This document shows, piece by piece, positions 6,050 to 13,065 of a DNA stretch of 13,908 nt. The notes under the pieces are model-generated. The model had not been told where the DNA came from. It saw only the letters and a program-made list of their open reading frames with translations, and searched no databases. Source of the stretch: Candidatus Methanofastidiosum methylothiophilum (GTDB taxonomy: Archaea > Methanobacteriota_B > Thermococci > Methanofastidiosales > Methanofastidiosaceae); assembly GCA_001587675.1 (NCBI GenBank), contig LNGD01000033.1, positions 1 through 13,908 of the forward strand. Direction: 5' to 3'. Both the position numbers and the translations under genes were made by a program. Positions within the stretch are counted from its first letter, which is position 1, and the number at the start of each line of letters is the position of its first letter.

Positions 6050-6289
6050 TTGACTAAATTTCCAGTAGACGCACCAATTAGGAAAGTAATCAAAACTTTT
6101 GAATTACTTGGATTTGTAGTTGTCAGAGAAGGGAATCATATCTCCATGATTAGGGATAACGAAGATGGCACTAAAACTCCGCTGACTATGCCAAATCATG
6201 AGAAGATTAAAAGCTCTACTTTGAGAATCATATGTCGACAAGTTGGGATTTCTAGAGAAGAATTCATATCTGCATATGGGCATGTCTAA
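6050..6289 (+). CDS. hicA: HicA-family mRNA interferase toxin
   Basis: This 79-residue protein matches the HicA double-stranded-RNA-binding-like fold: IRKVIKTFELLGFVVVREGNHISMIRD, with the catalytic-position histidine in GNH (residue 30), then a TPLTMPNHEKIKSSTL stretch and an ICRQVGISREEFI helix, as in typical HicA. The start is a TTG at 6050 directly after the hicB stop at 6047-6049, so translation is probably coupled and weaker than that of the antitoxin. HicA cleaves mRNA without needing the ribosome when it is not bound by HicB. All key family positions look intact, so the pair may be active. Confidence 0.85.
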   Translation: MTKFPVDAPIRKVIKTFELLGFVVVREGNHISMIRDNEDGTKTPLTMPNHEKIKSSTLRIICRQVGISREEFISAYGHV

Positions 6290-6344
6290 TAAATCATTAG
6301 ATATATGGCCCTAAAAATTAGCTCGTATTTAGAGAGTTTAATAA

Positions 6345-6374
6345 ATATAAAACCGCCAGAAAAGTTATTGGCGG
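6345..6374 (-). terminator. Hairpin overlapping the tRNA-Lys CCA end, with T-rich tail
   Basis: CCGCCA (6353-6358) and TGGCGG (6369-6374) form a six-pair stem. Read on the minus strand, the first arm is part of the acceptor end, discriminator and CCA of the tRNA, and the second arm is followed by TTTTATATTT. It may act as a terminator and may also mask the 3' end before processing. Confidence 0.4.
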
Positions 6375-6387
6375 GCAGTAAGGGATT
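6354..6387. repeat. tRNA-Lys 3'-end direct repeat, tRNA-proximal copy (attR-like)
   Basis: Matches 5463-5496 at 32 of 34 bases. Here the repeat is part of the intact tRNA-Lys gene and its immediate downstream flank. Confidence 0.7.
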
Positions 6388-6445
6388 CGAACCCCTGACC
6401 CGTAGATTAAGAGTCTACTGCTCTACCAGACTGAGCTAACTGCCC
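6372..6445 (-). tRNA. tRNA-Lys (anticodon CTT)
   Basis: The minus strand folds as a full cloverleaf: acceptor GGGCAGT/ACTGCCC (7 pairs), a D arm with GCTC/GAGC, anticodon stem GTAGA/TCTAC with loop CTCTTAA (anticodon CTT at 6409-6411), and a T arm with loop TTCGAAT. The discriminator is G (6372), and CCA is encoded at 6369-6371. No intron is seen. The 3' end is duplicated 891 bp away at 5463-5496. Confidence 0.95.
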
Positions 6446-6465
6446 TTAACCCACAAAATCAAAAT

Positions 6466-6478
6466 CGATATTTAAATG
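6466..6478 (-). promoter_or_regulatory. tRNA-Lys promoter TATA box
   Basis: On the minus strand CATTTAAATATCG is centred about 27 bases before the tRNA 5' end at 6445, the standard archaeal spacing. It lies within an inverted repeat, TAACCC/GGGTTA, at about 6447-6487. Confidence 0.6.
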
Positions 6479-6524
6479 TTTTGGGTTAGTTTCACTTCAA
6501 AATATATTCAATTATATAAAAACA

Positions 6525-6537
6525 TATTTATATTTAA
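6525..6537 (+). promoter_or_regulatory. TATA box for the DUF3160 gene
   Basis: A TTTATATTTAAT element is centred about 25 bases before the ATG at 6556, and no ribosome binding site lies between (TAATAAAGATG). This spacing predicts a leaderless mRNA that starts at or next to the ATG. Confidence 0.45.
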
Positions 6538-6555
6538 TTATTTTATATAATAAAG

Positions 6556-8889
6556 ATGAAAATACAAATTATTTCAATCAGTTTAATTATTACAATTTTG
6601 CTAGCAGGATGTTCAATTGGAGAGATTGATATGGAAAAGAAAAAATCTGAAGGTCTAAAAGATTTAGAATTAGGTAATATAAAAAATGAAAATAAAGATT
6701 TTTATCAATACTACACCGCAAACCCAATTAGTATCAAAGTTAATGCCCCACAGTATACACTCCCTCTAAATGAAAAATTAATAACAAATTATGACGAAGT
6801 CAAGTCAAAACTAAGGCTTAATGAGAATGAATTATTCTCACTTGGAAAAAATGGATTTGTAATCATAAAAAATTCTTTCAATCAAAAAGAAGAAAATATA
6901 GTAACTCCCTATGAAGCTATTAAGAGTTATGGGATGCCAGTTTTTATAACAACAGACTCCCTACTACATGTTTACCATATTCAATTTGACGAAACACTTA
7001 GGCAGATTGAAGAAAGGGAGTTCTATGAATCTATATGGGAGATCTCAAAATCTCTTCAAGAAAAATCTATTCAAGAGTATAACTCAATGGATGGAGATTT
7101 AAAAGAAGCTTCAAAACGAAATGTAATATTTTTCTCAGTTGCACTATCACTTCTTTCTCCTAAAAAGGATCAAATTTGCCCATATAAAGAAGAGTGGGAA
7201 TGTAATGATTACTATTTCAAAAAAGAAGATCTGGTAAAATACTCATTTTCCATACCGAATTTTGCTAAACAAGATGTTGACCGTGAACTTAAACTTATAG
7301 AAAAACATGAAGGGTTTTCAGAATCGCCTCTTTTCGTATATATTGAAGATTATTCTCAATATGTGCCTAGGGGCCATTACACAAGGTCGGAGAAACTAAA
7401 GAATTATTTCAAGGCTTTGATGTGGTATGGCAGGATGTCAATGCTGTTAAAAGGGACTGACCAGGTACAAAAAGGAGCGCCTTGCCCAGATATCCCTCCA
7501 TGCAAGGCTTTAATATCTACTTATGATGCAAAGATTCAGACAATTGAAGCTTCACTTATCGCATACTACTTGGCACAAGACAGCAACTTAATTCAGAAAT
7601 GGGAGAGAATCTACAATGTTACTGCATTCTACGTTGGTTTTTCAGATGACCTTGGTCCATACGAATATGTCGAAGTATTGAGTTCAGTTTTTAATGGCAA
7701 ATTCAATCCAACTATGTTGAATGACGAGAGTCTCAGTAAAATAAAAACAAAACTTGCAGAGAATTCACCACCCAAGATATATGGGGGAACTGGCAACTGT
7801 AACTTGTTACCTCCATTTTCACCTGAACAGGCTGATCAGTGCCTTGAGGTCACAAAAGGATTTAGATTTATGGGCCAAAGATTCATCCCAGACTCTTACA
7901 TGTTTTCAAATCTCGTAGGAACTTATACTGGGGAATATCTAGGTAAAGAAAATGTTGAACCTTTCACAATGGTGTTTTCTGGCGCAGGTAGGAAGATAAG
8001 AGGATTTCCAAGAGGTCTTGATGTAATGTATATTTTAGGCTCAGAAAGAGCAAAGTACCATTTGGATTACCTAAATGATTCTAATTACAAGGACTATGAA
8101 GTTCAGACTTCACTATTAAAAAAAGAATTTGACTCATTTTCCTCAGAGGATTGGAATAAAAATCTTTACTGGTCATTATTATATTCTCTAAAATCTTTGA
8201 TTTCGGAATATGGAGATGGCTACCCTACCTTTATGCAAACTGAAGCTTGGCAGGATAAAGAATTAACAACTAGTTTGGCTTCTTGGACCGAACTTAGACA
8301 TGACACCATACTTTACGCAAAACAGAGCTATACTGCAAGGGAAACTTCAGCCATGCCCCCTGAAGAAGAGGAAAAGATCACAGGATATGTTGAACCTGTA
8401 CCTGAATTTTATAACAGACTTCTTGCTCTAACTAAGATGACAAATAAAGGTTTGGACGATATGGGTGTCCTCGATGATAGTTCAAGGTACAGACTCCAAA
8501 ATCTCGAGAAAATCCTTGAAAGATTAATTGATATATCCAAAAAAGAACTAAATGGAGAAAATCTTACTGAAGAAGACTATAGATTCATCAAAGATTTTGG
8601 AGATGAGTTGAACGGTGTTATTTACAGTGTTGAAGATGATGCAAAAAAGACAACTATAATTGCTGATGTCCATACAGAGGGCAATACAGGTAAAGTTCTT
8701 GAGGAAGGAGTCGGATACGTTGAGTTAATAGTTGTTGCTTACATGACCCCTAATGGGAAAATATTCCTCGGTGTTGGCCCTGTTATGACATACTATGAGT
8801 TTAAGCATCCTATGGATGACAGATTGACCGATGAAAAATGGAGAGAACTATTAAGTTCAAACCCCCAAAATCTCCAGAATGGACATTAA
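6556..8889 (+). CDS. DUF3160 domain lipoprotein
   Basis: This is a 777-residue secreted protein. The N-terminus is a signal peptide with a lipobox, LLAGC, with Cys19 as the likely lipid-modified residue, so the protein should sit on the outer face of the cytoplasmic membrane. The body matches DUF3160 as I know it, including the conserved block ASWTELRHDTILYAKQSY (about 575-592), GFRFMGQRFIPDSYMFSNLV-like sequence near 435-455, and a C-terminal block with ADVHTEGNTGKVLEEGVGYVE. Three close cysteine pairs (208/216, 310/316, 415/429) suggest disulfides, in line with an exported protein. The molecular function of DUF3160 is not known to me. It is transcribed alone, divergent from tRNA-Lys and convergent with the acetyltransferase pair. 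Confidence 0.85.
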   Translation: MKIQIISISLIITILLAGCSIGEIDMEKKKSEGLKDLELGNIKNENKDFYQYYTANPISIKVNAPQYTLPLNEKLITNYDEVKSKLRLNENELFSLGKNGFVIIKNSFNQKEENIVTPYEAIKSYGMPVFITTDSLLHVYHIQFDETLRQIEEREFYESIWEISKSLQEKSIQEYNSMDGDLKEASKRNVIFFSVALSLLSPKKDQICPYKEEWECNDYYFKKEDLVKYSFSIPNFAKQDVDRELKLIEKHEGFSESPLFVYIEDYSQYVPRGHYTRSEKLKNYFKALMWYGRMSMLLKGTDQVQKGAPCPDIPPCKALISTYDAKIQTIEASLIAYYLAQDSNLIQKWERIYNVTAFYVGFSDDLGPYEYVEVLSSVFNGKFNPTMLNDESLSKIKTKLAENSPPKIYGGTGNCNLLPPFSPEQADQCLEVTKGFRFMGQRFIPDSYMFSNLVGTYTGEYLGKENVEPFTMVFSGAGRKIRGFPRGLDVMYILGSERAKYHLDYLNDSNYKDYEVQTSLLKKEFDSFSSEDWNKNLYWSLLYSLKSLISEYGDGYPTFMQTEAWQDKELTTSLASWTELRHDTILYAKQSYTARETSAMPPEEEEKITGYVEPVPEFYNRLLALTKMTNKGLDDMGVLDDSSRYRLQNLEKILERLIDISKKELNGENLTEEDYRFIKDFGDELNGVIYSVEDDAKKTTIIADVHTEGNTGKVLEEGVGYVELIVVAYMTPNGKIFLGVGPVMTYYEFKHPMDDRLTDEKWRELLSSNPQNLQNGH

Positions 8890-8910
8890 ATAATTCTTAA
8901 TTATTTTTTT
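8888..8910. terminator. Bidirectional terminator between convergent genes
   Basis: Eight-base arms AAATAATT/AATTATTT (8888-8895, 8899-8906) with a 3-base loop are followed by a run of T on the plus strand. It overlaps the DUF3160 stop and reaches the end of the convergent acetyltransferase gene. Confidence 0.5.
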
Positions 8911-9871
8911 ACAAGGAGAAGTATATTTTTTTAGAATCAAGGTACACCCCAATCCAGCTTAGTATTCCTAAGACCGATAACAATTCGATAATTAAAAGCC
9001 ATATTGGAGCCCCGGTATACCAAAATTTATAATGTGGCACGACAAAAAGCCCTAAAACAAAAATGTGTAAGATATATAGAAAGAGAGGATTCTTCCCCCA
9101 CGAGGGCAGTACTGGCAGTCTCATATACTTGCCTTCAATCAGGATATCAAATAATTCAAATACTAAAGCACTTATCCCTATAGAAATCAAAACATAGCTT
9201 AAGGATACTCTATTCTTACTTATCGGTATAAACAATAAAGAGGCTATGCCTATAACAAGAATAAATAAGGATAACAAAAGATATTTATTCTTGGTTTCTA
9301 CCCCATGATAGTAATCTGCTATTGCTGTTGACATAATTAACATAGCCCCCCAAGAAAGAGCCCCCATAATCCCTCCATGAGAAGAGCTTAATACATCTTG
9401 AAGCCAATAACTATCAAGCATATATTGGTAAAAAACTAATATTAAAAATCCAAGAATTATTCTTATTCTTGAAGAATACCTAATAAAAATCAAAGCCAAT
9501 AATCCAGCAGTTCCTATTGCCTGTAATAATCCCCAGTAGGATATTTCCTGGTATACTCCTGTTAGATTACCCATAGCAGTTAGAAAAAATCCAATTCCAA
9601 CAAGTGCCATGTATCGAGTAAAGAAATGATTTATTGTTTTAAATTCACCTTCTCTCTCAACTCTTTTTCTAAAGGATAGGCCGTAAGTTAATCCAATTGC
9701 AAAGATAAATAGAGGCGCTATAATGTCGATAACTGTAAAGCCTATATCGGGTGCATGCTTTAGCCAAGAGGGGACAGTGTTTGACCTAGCAAGAAAGTTA
9801 GCAATAACCATCAAGAGTATTGCAAATCCTCTAAATTCATCAATTGACTCTAATCTAGCACTACCTTTCAT
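8909..9871 (-). CDS. HGSNAT/DUF5009-like membrane acetyltransferase
   Basis: This is a 320-residue polytopic membrane protein with about 9-10 predicted helices. The start, RLESIDEFRGFAILLMVIANF, and the following block LKHAPDIGFTVIDIIAPLFIFAIG are typical of the heparan-alpha-glucosaminide N-acetyltransferase / COG4299 group. His39 sits where that family has its conserved 'HA..G' motif. A late WGKNPLFLYILH segment is also typical. Family members move an acetyl group across the membrane to an amino sugar or another acceptor; the acceptor here is unknown. Its ATG lies three bases after the stop of the PIG-L deacetylase reading frame, so the two form one transcription unit. A deacetylase paired with an acetyltransferase points to amino-sugar modification at the membrane. 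The gene itself looks intact. Confidence 0.8.
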   Translation of the reverse strand: MKGSARLESIDEFRGFAILLMVIANFLARSNTVPSWLKHAPDIGFTVIDIIAPLFIFAIGLTYGLSFRKRVEREGEFKTINHFFTRYMALVGIGFFLTAMGNLTGVYQEISYWGLLQAIGTAGLLALIFIRYSSRIRIILGFLILVFYQYMLDSYWLQDVLSSSHGGIMGALSWGAMLIMSTAIADYYHGVETKNKYLLLSLFILVIGIASLLFIPISKNRVSLSYVLISIGISALVFELFDILIEGKYMRLPVLPSWGKNPLFLYILHIFVLGLFVVPHYKFWYTGAPIWLLIIELLSVLGILSWIGVYLDSKKIYFSL

Positions 9872-9874
9872 TAA

Positions 9875-10471
9875 CTATCCCTTATCTAAGATTCCAATTC
9901 TCCATGGCATAAGATCAAGCGAAAGAAGTCCTGTTGATGTTCTAGCGCTAAAAAGTATCTTATCGGGGTTGCCTATTGTTTTTAGTGGAATTTTGACGGT
10001 AATTTCAGTTGGTGTTTTTTTGACTTCGAAGTTTTCCTTAGAAATAGGTGTTTTCTGATCGTATACCACATAATCATTGAGGTCGACTTTAATATTTATT
10101 TTTGGCATTTTAGAAAATTCCTTGTCATATCTATACCCATAAACGTAGATGAATATATCAATTCTTTCCCCAAAAGGCTCTGAAAGGACATAATTAAGAA
10201 CAAGTTTATTATTTTCAATTTTAGCGGACTGGGCTTCAATTCTAACAAATGCATCCTTTTGACTATCGTTAAATTCCGAAGGGGGTGACTCTTGGATTTC
10301 ATTCTTGTCCAAGGAAATATCAACTAGATCAATGCCTAAAGGAACGTCCTCAAAATTTCCATAAATTTCATTTGTTCGGATAAATGAATCTAAATATTTT
10401 TTATTTGATTCGTACTGCGTCACATGACTTTTTATCCCAGAAAATTTGGTCTGGGCATCTCTAGAACTCAT
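9875..10471 (-). pseudogene. C-terminal part of the interrupted PIG-L deacetylase gene
   Basis: This is the continuation, in the same frame, of the PIG-L gene that starts at 11329. It resumes within the inserted region near 10565 and runs to the TAG at 9875-9877. The stretch from the first internal ATG at 10471 is 198 residues. Residues just before that ATG (YDDGIVWKELP) join smoothly to LDPPS of the upstream part once the insertion is removed. The second half is rich in alternating hydrophobic strands (NNKLVLNYVLSEPFG, TPTEITVKIPLKT) and looks like a beta-sandwich domain, perhaps carbohydrate-binding. The ATG at 10471 has no ribosome binding site, so separate translation is doubtful. Confidence 0.7.
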
Positions 10472-10502
10472 TGGCAGTTCTTTCCAAACTATCCCATCGT
10501 CA

Positions 10503-10619
10503 TAGGATGGTGGATCTAAAAAGTAGCTTGGCCACTACCTCTAGGTTACTATCCAAGCTACTTTTTAGGATGGTGGATCTAAAAAGTAGCTTGGATAGTA
10601 ACCTAGAGGTAGTGGCCAA
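10503..10619. repeat. Template-switch scar: 41-bp perfect inverted repeat plus 29-bp direct repeat
   Basis: Bases 10528-10568 and 10579-10619 are perfect inverted copies of 41 bp with a 10-base loop. Bases 10503-10531 and 10566-10594 are perfect direct copies 63 bp apart. Removing 63 bp restores one continuous PIG-L frame. The pattern fits a double template switch during DNA synthesis, with short homology (TTGG, TAG) at the junctions. Confidence 0.9.
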
Positions 10620-11329
10620 TTTCTATAGTGTACTAGATATGGATAAATCTCAACTTCTCTTCCCATCTCCCACAAAGAAACTGTCGTAAACACAAACATT
10701 GCTCTATGATCTGGATGATAATCATCTGGATGGGAAACAAAAATTTTTGTAGGATTGAAATCATTAATAACTGATTCAATGTCTTTCATTATCGATTCCC
10801 CTTTGTATGGGGCTCCGGGGCTTAAAGCTGTCGAGTAGGGTACTTCTGTTTTTCTAGTTAGAATACCTGAATAAGGAGCGTTATTTCCCCAATGATAGTA
10901 TAGAATCTCAGAAGTTCCGTAATCAGGATATCCAAGAAAAGTAACATCCTTTTCCGAGAGTCCAAGTTCCTTAATAGCATTTAGGGCTTCTTGGTGCCTA
11001 ATTTCACCTAGTTCTAATGCCTGACTTGGAGTAAGCATAGGAATTTTCTCATATACTGTATATGACCACACATTAAAATCACCATAGGTCAAAAAAACGA
11101 CATGAACTGGGATTCCTTTATCTAAAGCATTTTGTATAAGCCCTCCAGTTGCGACAGATTCGTCATCTGGGTGAGGCGCCATTATAAGTATCCGATCATT
11201 ATTTGATAAAACAACATTTAGTACATTTGGATTATCGGGAATGAACGGATTTATCGTTGGCCAGAACATGTATAGTGCAAATAAAATTATTGCAATTAAA
11301 ATAATTCCATATTTTATATTTCTTTTCAA
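10565..11329 (-). pseudogene. Membrane-anchored PIG-L/LmbE family deacetylase, truncated by an insertion
   Basis: This 254-residue part holds the whole PIG-L fold core. After an N-terminal membrane anchor (about residues 8-24) comes APHPDDESVATGG (51-63), the zinc-binding and catalytic motif of LmbE/PIG-L N-acetyl-sugar deacetylases. The second metal motif is SHPDDYHPDHRA (199-210). The frame stops at 10565-10567 because of a 63-bp insertion with three in-frame stops. Without it the protein would be 463 residues, ending at 9875. The start is a TTG at 11329 after GGTGGGAT (11333-11340); no ATG fits. The likely role is removal of acetyl from an N-acetyl amino sugar on the outer or inner membrane face. 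The truncated product keeps both metal motifs, so some activity cannot be excluded. Confidence 0.85.
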
Positions 11330-11364
11330 ATTATCCCACCGTATAGCTCTAATTTAAGATAAAT

Positions 11365-11378
11365 AATACTTAAATAGA
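11365..11378 (-). promoter_or_regulatory. TATA box for the PIG-L/acetyltransferase unit
   Basis: Minus-strand TATTTAAGTA (11367-11376) would start transcription near 11345, giving a leader of about 16 bases that contains the GGTGGGAT ribosome binding site. It lies in the 99-bp gap after pheA. Confidence 0.4.
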
Positions 11379-11428
11379 TTTCAGTTGGAGTTGCGGATTT
11401 CTTGAAACTAATAAAAAGGAATAGTAAA

Positions 11429-12235
11429 TTAATAGGCTCTAGGATAAGAACCAAGTACTTTAACAGTAAATATTGAAGATAGTTCGTTTAAAGTCTGGCT
11501 TATTTTCTTATCTTTAGTGTGACCTTTGAAGTCAATGAAAAAAATGTATTCGCCCATCTTTTTCTTAGAAGGTCTGGATTCTATTTTTGTAAGGTCAATT
11601 CCGGCATCGTAAAATGGTTTTATGATGGAATATAAAACACCTGGCCTATTGACACTTGGTGATACTACAATGCTCGTCCTGTCCTTTCCTGTTGGCAATG
11701 TGCTTTGGTTTCCAACTACAAAAAATCTTGTGAAGTTTAACTTTTCATCCTGAACATCTTTTTTTATTATTTTTAAATCATACAATTCAGCTGCAAACTC
11801 AGAAACTAAAGCTGCATATCTCTTATCCTTCCTATTGGAAAGTTCTATCGCTGAGATTGCGTTAGATGCAGTTTCATGTATTTGGACTTTAGGCAAGTGA
11901 TTCCTAACAAATTTCTCACATTGTGAAAGAGTTAAGACGTGAGAGTATAAGACCTCTATATCCTCTAAATCACCCCAACATGCAAGATTATGATGGATAG
12001 GTAAGAGGTACTCCTTTGTGATTTTAATATCAAATTCAATAAGACTGTCAAGGGTCTGGGATACTCCCCCTACCAAAGAGTTCTCAACTGGAACAACTCC
12101 CCCCTCCGACTCGTGAGTTTCAATTGCATTAAATACTTCCCAAATGCTTCGCTTGAAAACAATTTCTTCTGCACCAAATAATAAAGAGGCTTCATGACAA
12201 AAAGTTCCTTTTGGCCCTAACGTTGATACCTTCAT
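11429..12235 (-). CDS. pheA: Prephenate dehydratase with ACT domain
   Basis: This 268-residue enzyme converts prephenate to phenylpyruvate in phenylalanine synthesis. The dehydratase domain (about 1-178) begins with LGPKGTFCHEAS and has VPVENS (48-53) and the key NFTRFFVVG block with TRF at 169-171. The C-terminal ACT domain (about 186-268) has RPGVLYSII and KIESRPSKKKMGEY, with ESRP at 219-222, the phenylalanine-sensing region in this family, so feedback control is likely. There is no chorismate mutase domain, so that activity must come from elsewhere. Its ATG overlaps the tyrA TGA in an ATGA (12232-12235), with a strong GGTGGAGG site upstream, so translation is coupled. The length is normal for monofunctional archaeal PheA. 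Confidence 0.95.
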   Translation of the reverse strand: MKVSTLGPKGTFCHEASLLFGAEEIVFKRSIWEVFNAIETHESEGGVVPVENSLVGGVSQTLDSLIEFDIKITKEYLLPIHHNLACWGDLEDIEVLYSHVLTLSQCEKFVRNHLPKVQIHETASNAISAIELSNRKDKRYAALVSEFAAELYDLKIIKKDVQDEKLNFTRFFVVGNQSTLPTGKDRTSIVVSPSVNRPGVLYSIIKPFYDAGIDLTKIESRPSKKKMGEYIFFIDFKGHTKDKKISQTLNELSSIFTVKVLGSYPRAY

Positions 12236-13065
12236 TCTTCCTCCACCATCCTTTTGATCAATAGATTGCTTTCCTTTTCAGCTTTTTCAGTGAAATCACC
12301 TAAGTATTCAGAGGCTTCTTCAAAGAATTGAATAAATCCCGACCTATCCTTTTCTTCAATTCTCTTGAATAATGCTTCAGCTGTCTTAATGTACTGTGAT
12401 AACACTTCTGGGGTTTTAGGATTTAAAAGGGATATGTCTGCATAAAGATTGGGTTCTTGATTCAATATCCTGCCCGCCATATCAAGGGTCAATCTATAAA
12501 CAGGACTTGTGCATTCAAAACTTTTTCTTACATCAAAATCCAAATCTTTAAGGGAATGGCACAATACAATTGCAGAAAAATGCGTTAATCCTTGAATTAC
12601 TGCCATCATTTTATCATGTTCTTCAGCAGACATTTCAAGGAGATGTGCACCCCGTTTTTCAAGAGTAGAAAGGATATTTTGATAATGAGCCTTATTCGTT
12701 ATACGTTCAGGACACAAAATTATTGTCTGGCCACGAATATCACCTATTGACGGTGCAAAAAGAGGGTGCGCACCTAAAACGTCTGCCTTTGACTTTAACA
12801 TCTCATTAATAGGGCCTACCTTTAGTGAAGTCAGGTCCATTAGGATTTTTCTTTCGCTCATAAAAGGTGCTATCTCTCTAATTACTGCAATCGTAGACTC
12901 AATGGGAACGGATACAATCACTACATCACTTTTTCTGATAAGTTCTTCCTTAGAAAGAGCAGTGGACCTTGAAGAAACAAGTACTTGAAATCCTTCATCT
13001 TCAAATATCTTTTTGAAAAGACTTCCTAATTTACCTGTGCCACCAATTATCCCTATTGCAGTCAT
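12232..13065 (-). CDS. tyrA: Prephenate dehydrogenase
   Basis: This 277-residue enzyme uses NAD(P) to turn prephenate into 4-hydroxyphenylpyruvate for tyrosine. The Rossmann motif IGIIGGTGKLGSLF (4-17) is followed by VIVSVPIE and DLTSLK, then the substrate-site GAHPLFAP with His100, and QGLTHF (158-163). A longer in-frame start at 13134 exists but would overlap aroC by more than 70 bases and place 23 unrelated residues before the Rossmann strand. The ATG at 13063-13065 is preferred because it overlaps the aroC TGA as ATGA and follows GGGGGAA. It is the middle gene of the aroC-tyrA-pheA operon. No mutase domain is fused to it. Confidence 0.93.
   Translation of the reverse strand: MTAIGIIGGTGKLGSLFKKIFEDEGFQVLVSSRSTALSKEELIRKSDVVIVSVPIESTIAVIREIAPFMSERKILMDLTSLKVGPINEMLKSKADVLGAHPLFAPSIGDIRGQTIILCPERITNKAHYQNILSTLEKRGAHLLEMSAEEHDKMMAVIQGLTHFSAIVLCHSLKDLDFDVRKSFECTSPVYRLTLDMAGRILNQEPNLYADISLLNPKTPEVLSQYIKTAEALFKRIEEKDRSGFIQFFEEASEYLGDFTEKAEKESNLLIKRMVEEE

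Larger units (their letters stand above)
5463..6387. mobile_element. Putative tRNA-Lys-bounded mini-island carrying toxin-antitoxin genes
   Basis: The segment is bounded by 34-bp direct repeats of the tRNA-Lys 3' end. The intact tRNA is at the right boundary and a 3' fragment is at the left, downstream of the tRNA, which is the usual topology of integrase-made insertions. Inside are only an acidic antitoxin-like gene and hicB-hicA. No integrase is present, so it would be a decayed remnant, a passively mobilised unit, or a local duplication. Confidence 0.5.

Noticed and set aside
9723..10058. Plus-strand 111-residue frame
   Set aside because: It is antisense to the acetyltransferase start and the PIG-L C-terminal part, both of which have clear protein support.
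10471..10689. Plus-strand 72-residue frame across the inverted repeat
   Set aside because: Its internal sequence repeat (MVDLKSSL twice) comes from the template-switch duplication, and it is antisense to PIG-L.
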